Shown here one piece after another: positions 5,214 to 7,181 of a stretch of 7,181 nt of DNA. The stretch is taken from assembly GCA_002397355.1 (NCBI GenBank), contig DHAI01000080.1:7961-15141 (forward strand). The letters run 5' to 3'. This stretch comes from Ruminococcaceae bacterium UBA4958. Its GTDB lineage: Bacteria; Bacillota; Clostridia; Oscillospirales; Acutalibacteraceae. The notes beneath the pieces were generated by a model. The model did no database searches, was not told the DNA's origin, and saw only the letters and a list, made by a program, of their open reading frames with translations. Each line of letters starts with the position of its first letter. The first letter of the stretch is position 1. The translations under genes and the position numbers were made by a program.

Positions 5214-6515
5214 GTGCGATCCTTGTGGATGGATGACGGTCGGGCAGACCGAGGCAGCGTTGCGTTGAGCGGCAGCATCGATACGGATACCGCCGTGGTG
5301 GGCGGGGGCCTTGCCGGGGTGTTGTGCGCCTATATGCTGAAGGAGCGCGGCGTCGATGCCGTCGTGGTGGAGGCAAAGCGGATCGGGTCGGGCGCGACCT
5401 GCGATACGACTGCGAAAATCACGGCGCAGCACGGCCTTGCCTATTCTCGGATCGAGAAGGAATATGGATTTAAAACGGCGAAAGCGTACCTGAGTGCGAA
5501 TCAGGAGGCGGTGGACGAGTATCGCCGGCTGGCGCGCAGCGTCCCCTGCGATTTCGAGGAAAAAACCGCTTACGTCTACAGCCGGTCGAACCGCGGGAAG
5601 CTGGAGGAGGAGGCCGGCCTCTACCGGCGCATGGGGATCGAGCCCGTTTTCCTCGAACATCCCCCCATCCCGGTCGACACTGTCGGCGCGCTGGGGATGG
5701 AACGGCAGGCGCAGTTCCATCCCCTGAAGTTCCTGACCGCCATAGCGGACGGCCTGAAGATCTATGAGGACACCTTTGCCGCCGAGATCCGTCCGGGAGA
5801 AGTGGTCACGGAAAAGGGCGTCGTCCACGCCAGAAACATCATCCTGGCAACCCATTACCCCATGGTGAATGCGCGGGGGCTCTATTTCATGAAGCTCTGC
5901 CAGCACCGTTCCTATGTCCTGGCGCTGACGGGGGCGCAGGACCCCGAGGGCATGTACCTCGACGAGCAGGAGGGCGGGCTGTCCTTCCGCACGTACAAGG
6001 AATACCTGCTCCTCGGGGGCGGAGGCCATCGGACCGGCGAAAGCGGCGGCGGCTGGGCGGAGCTCCGCCGCGCGGCCGCAGCGGCATATCCCCACGCGAA
6101 GGAACGGTACGCCTGGGCGGCGCAGGACTGTGTCTCGCTCGACGCCATGCCGTATATCGGCAGGCACCGCCGGAACAGCCGGGACCTGTTTGTGGCCACC
6201 GGCTTCAACAAATGGGGGATGACGGGCTCCATGGTCGCGGCCCGGCTGCTCAGCGACCTGATCGCCGAGGGAAGCAGCCGGTATGAGGCGCTGTTCGATC
6301 CCTCCCGGTCCATGCTTCACCCCCGGCTTTTCCTCAATGTTGGACAAGCCGCCTTGCACCTGTTTTCCTTCGGCAAAAGGTGTCCCCATATGGGATGCGC
6401 CCTGAAATGGAATCCGGTGGAATGCACCTGGGACTGCCCCTGCCACGGTTCCCGCTTCGACCGGAACGGGAAGCTGATCGACAACCCCGCCAAGAGGGGG
6501 ATCAAGATTGGGTAA
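5214..6515 (+). CDS. FAD-dependent oxidoreductase with C-terminal Rieske [2Fe-2S] domain
   Basis: 433 residues from GTG at 5214 (435 if the ATG at 5208 is used). Residues about 22-350 form a DAO-type FAD domain: the dinucleotide-binding loop 'VVGGGLAG' is at 28-35, the family hallmark 'TTAKITAQHG' at 65-74, and a late FAD-contact block 'TGFNKWGMT' at 329-337. The C-terminal Rieske domain has CPHMGC at 390-395 and CPCHGS at 408-413, so the expected cluster ligands are C390, H392, C408 and H411. The extra C395 and C410 match the disulfide pair of respiratory Rieske proteins. The architecture resembles Bacillus YhfW-like proteins, whose substrate is unknown. There is no signal peptide, so it is probably cytoplasmic, passing electrons between the flavin and the cluster. 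I see no convincing promoter in 5109-5200. The gene's end overlaps the next gene by 8 nt, implying an operon. Confidence 0.93.
   Translation: MRSLWMDDGRADRGSVALSGSIDTDTAVVGGGLAGVLCAYMLKERGVDAVVVEAKRIGSGATCDTTAKITAQHGLAYSRIEKEYGFKTAKAYLSANQEAVDEYRRLARSVPCDFEEKTAYVYSRSNRGKLEEEAGLYRRMGIEPVFLEHPPIPVDTVGALGMERQAQFHPLKFLTAIADGLKIYEDTFAAEIRPGEVVTEKGVVHARNIILATHYPMVNARGLYFMKLCQHRSYVLALTGAQDPEGMYLDEQEGGLSFRTYKEYLLLGGGGHRTGESGGGWAELRRAAAAAYPHAKERYAWAAQDCVSLDAMPYIGRHRRNSRDLFVATGFNKWGMTGSMVAARLLSDLIAEGSSRYEALFDPSRSMLHPRLFLNVGQAALHLFSFGKRCPHMGCALKWNPVECTWDCPCHGSRFDRNGKLIDNPAKRGIKIG
6494..6500 (+). promoter_or_regulatory. Ribosome binding site inside the FAD-Rieske gene for the next gene
   Basis: GAGGGGG lies within the last codons of the oxidoreductase, 7 nt before the TTG at 6508. 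It supports a TTG start for the downstream gene and translational coupling of the two. Confidence 0.65.
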
Positions 6516-7181
6516 CCGTTTTGAAGGCTGGTATTTCAAGCACCAGAAGGGGCCGGAAACCCTGGCGCTCATTGCCGGGAGAGCCGGGGACGGGGCCTTT
6601 CTCCAAGCCGTCACCCGGGAGGGCGCCTGTCGCGTGCGGTACCCGGTTTCGGCATACCGCAGGGGAAAAAGCCTCCGGCTGGCGGACTGCCGGTTTTCCC
6701 GCGACGGGATCAGCCTTTCCGTTTCCGGCGGGGATCTGGAACTCACGGGCCGGCTCCGTTACGGCGGGCTTTCGCCGATTCGCGGGAGCATCATGGGGCC
6801 CTTTCGGTTTCTGCCCATGCAGTGCAGGCATGAGATCGTCAGCATGAACCACGACGTGGCGGGAAAAATCCGCTTGAACGGAAAGGAGTTCGACTTTACC
6901 GGCGGAAAAGGCTATATCGAAGGGGATTCCGGGCGTTCCTTTCCCAAAAGCTACACCTGGGTGCAATGCAACCATTTCGCCGGAAACTGCTCCATCATGG
7001 CGTCCGCGGCGCAGATCCCCTTTGCCTGGTCGTGGTTTTGGGGCTGTATCTGCGTGGTCTGGCTCGACGGCGTGGAGTACAGGCTGGCGACTTACCGGGG
7101 AGCGCAAATCAAGCGCAGGGACGAAGGGCAGCTGCTGCTTGTGCAAAAGGATCTGTCCCTGAACGTGCTTTTCCCGCATCC
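6508..7181 (+). CDS. Tocopherol-cyclase-like (lipocalin-type) protein, partial (C-terminus beyond right edge)
   Basis: 224 codons are visible from TTG at 6508 to the window end. The start is set by GAGGGGG at 6494-6500 and by the motif 'RFEGWYFKHQ' at residues 4-13, which opens this family. Further blocks are 'CRHEIVSMNHDVAG' (106-119), 'DFTGGKGYIEGDSGRSFP' (129-146), 'YTWVQCN' (149-155) and 'YRLATYRGA' (191-199), all matching the tocopherol cyclase-like family. Plant members close the chromanol ring of vitamin E. Bacterial members have no settled function and are thought to be beta-barrel proteins binding hydrophobic ligands. The protein is rich in Trp and has no signal peptide or obvious membrane helix. 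It overlaps the FAD-Rieske gene by 8 nt, so the two are probably co-translated and may act on one hydrophobic substrate. Tocopherol synthesis itself is unlikely in a clostridium. The rare TTG start may keep its level low. Confidence 0.88.
   Translation, partial: MGNRFEGWYFKHQKGPETLALIAGRAGDGAFLQAVTREGACRVRYPVSAYRRGKSLRLADCRFSRDGISLSVSGGDLELTGRLRYGGLSPIRGSIMGPFRFLPMQCRHEIVSMNHDVAGKIRLNGKEFDFTGGKGYIEGDSGRSFPKSYTWVQCNHFAGNCSIMASAAQIPFAWSWFWGCICVVWLDGVEYRLATYRGAQIKRRDEGQLLLVQKDLSLNVLFPH

Noticed and set aside
4400..5278. A 292-codon minus-strand frame across the divergent region and spoIIID
   Set aside because: It is antisense to spoIIID and covers promoters and hairpins; no family features.
5088..6746. 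A 552-codon minus-strand frame over the FAD-Rieske gene
   Set aside because: Antisense shadow of a clearly recognised enzyme.
6502..7179. A minus-strand frame over the tocopherol-cyclase-like gene, and a plus frame at 6380-6847
   Set aside because: Both are shadows in other frames; the true frame from 6508 carries conserved family motifs.

Overview
The window looks like chromosome of a high-GC, endospore-forming anaerobe of the class Clostridia. The reasons are a clear spoIIID gene, strong AGGAGG-type ribosome binding sites, frequent GTG/TTG starts, and phage genes of Firmicutes type. No species can be named from the sequence alone. Only six protein genes are credible. Most other long open frames are antisense or frame-shifted shadows caused by the high GC content.

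Layout. (1) Bases 1-1474, minus strand: three tightly packed phage-derived genes, in transcription order an XhlA-like membrane-associated protein, a small two-helix holin-like protein, and a BppU-type baseplate/fibre protein that runs off the left edge. (2) Bases 1657-4368, minus strand: a complete cytoplasmic GH78 alpha-L-rhamnosidase with its own sigma-A-like promoter and a strong intrinsic terminator, so a self-contained single-gene unit. (3) Bases 4369-4665: a divergent control region with the rhamnosidase promoter, a palindrome in its leader, three TTCAC/GTGAA motifs at exact 10-bp steps inside a longer inverted repeat, and a weak SigE-like promoter for the next gene. (4) Bases 4666-4935, plus strand: spoIIID, the mother-cell sporulation regulator, with a GTG start. 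(5) Bases 4936-5213: no gene, but several RNA-hairpin-forming repeats including a probable terminator. (6) Bases 5214-6515, plus strand: an FAD-dependent oxidoreductase with a C-terminal Rieske [2Fe-2S] domain. (7) Bases 6508-7181, plus strand: a tocopherol-cyclase-like (lipocalin-type) protein that overlaps the oxidoreductase end by 8 bases and runs off the right edge.

How the genes work together. The phage cassette, the rhamnosidase and spoIIID appear functionally unrelated. The one tight functional pair is the FAD-Rieske oxidoreductase and the tocopherol-cyclase-like protein, which look translationally coupled. A redox enzyme coupled to a hydrophobic-ligand-binding fold is the best candidate here for an undescribed system, but no substrate can be read from the sequence. 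I found no CRISPR array, tRNA, rRNA or insertion sequence.
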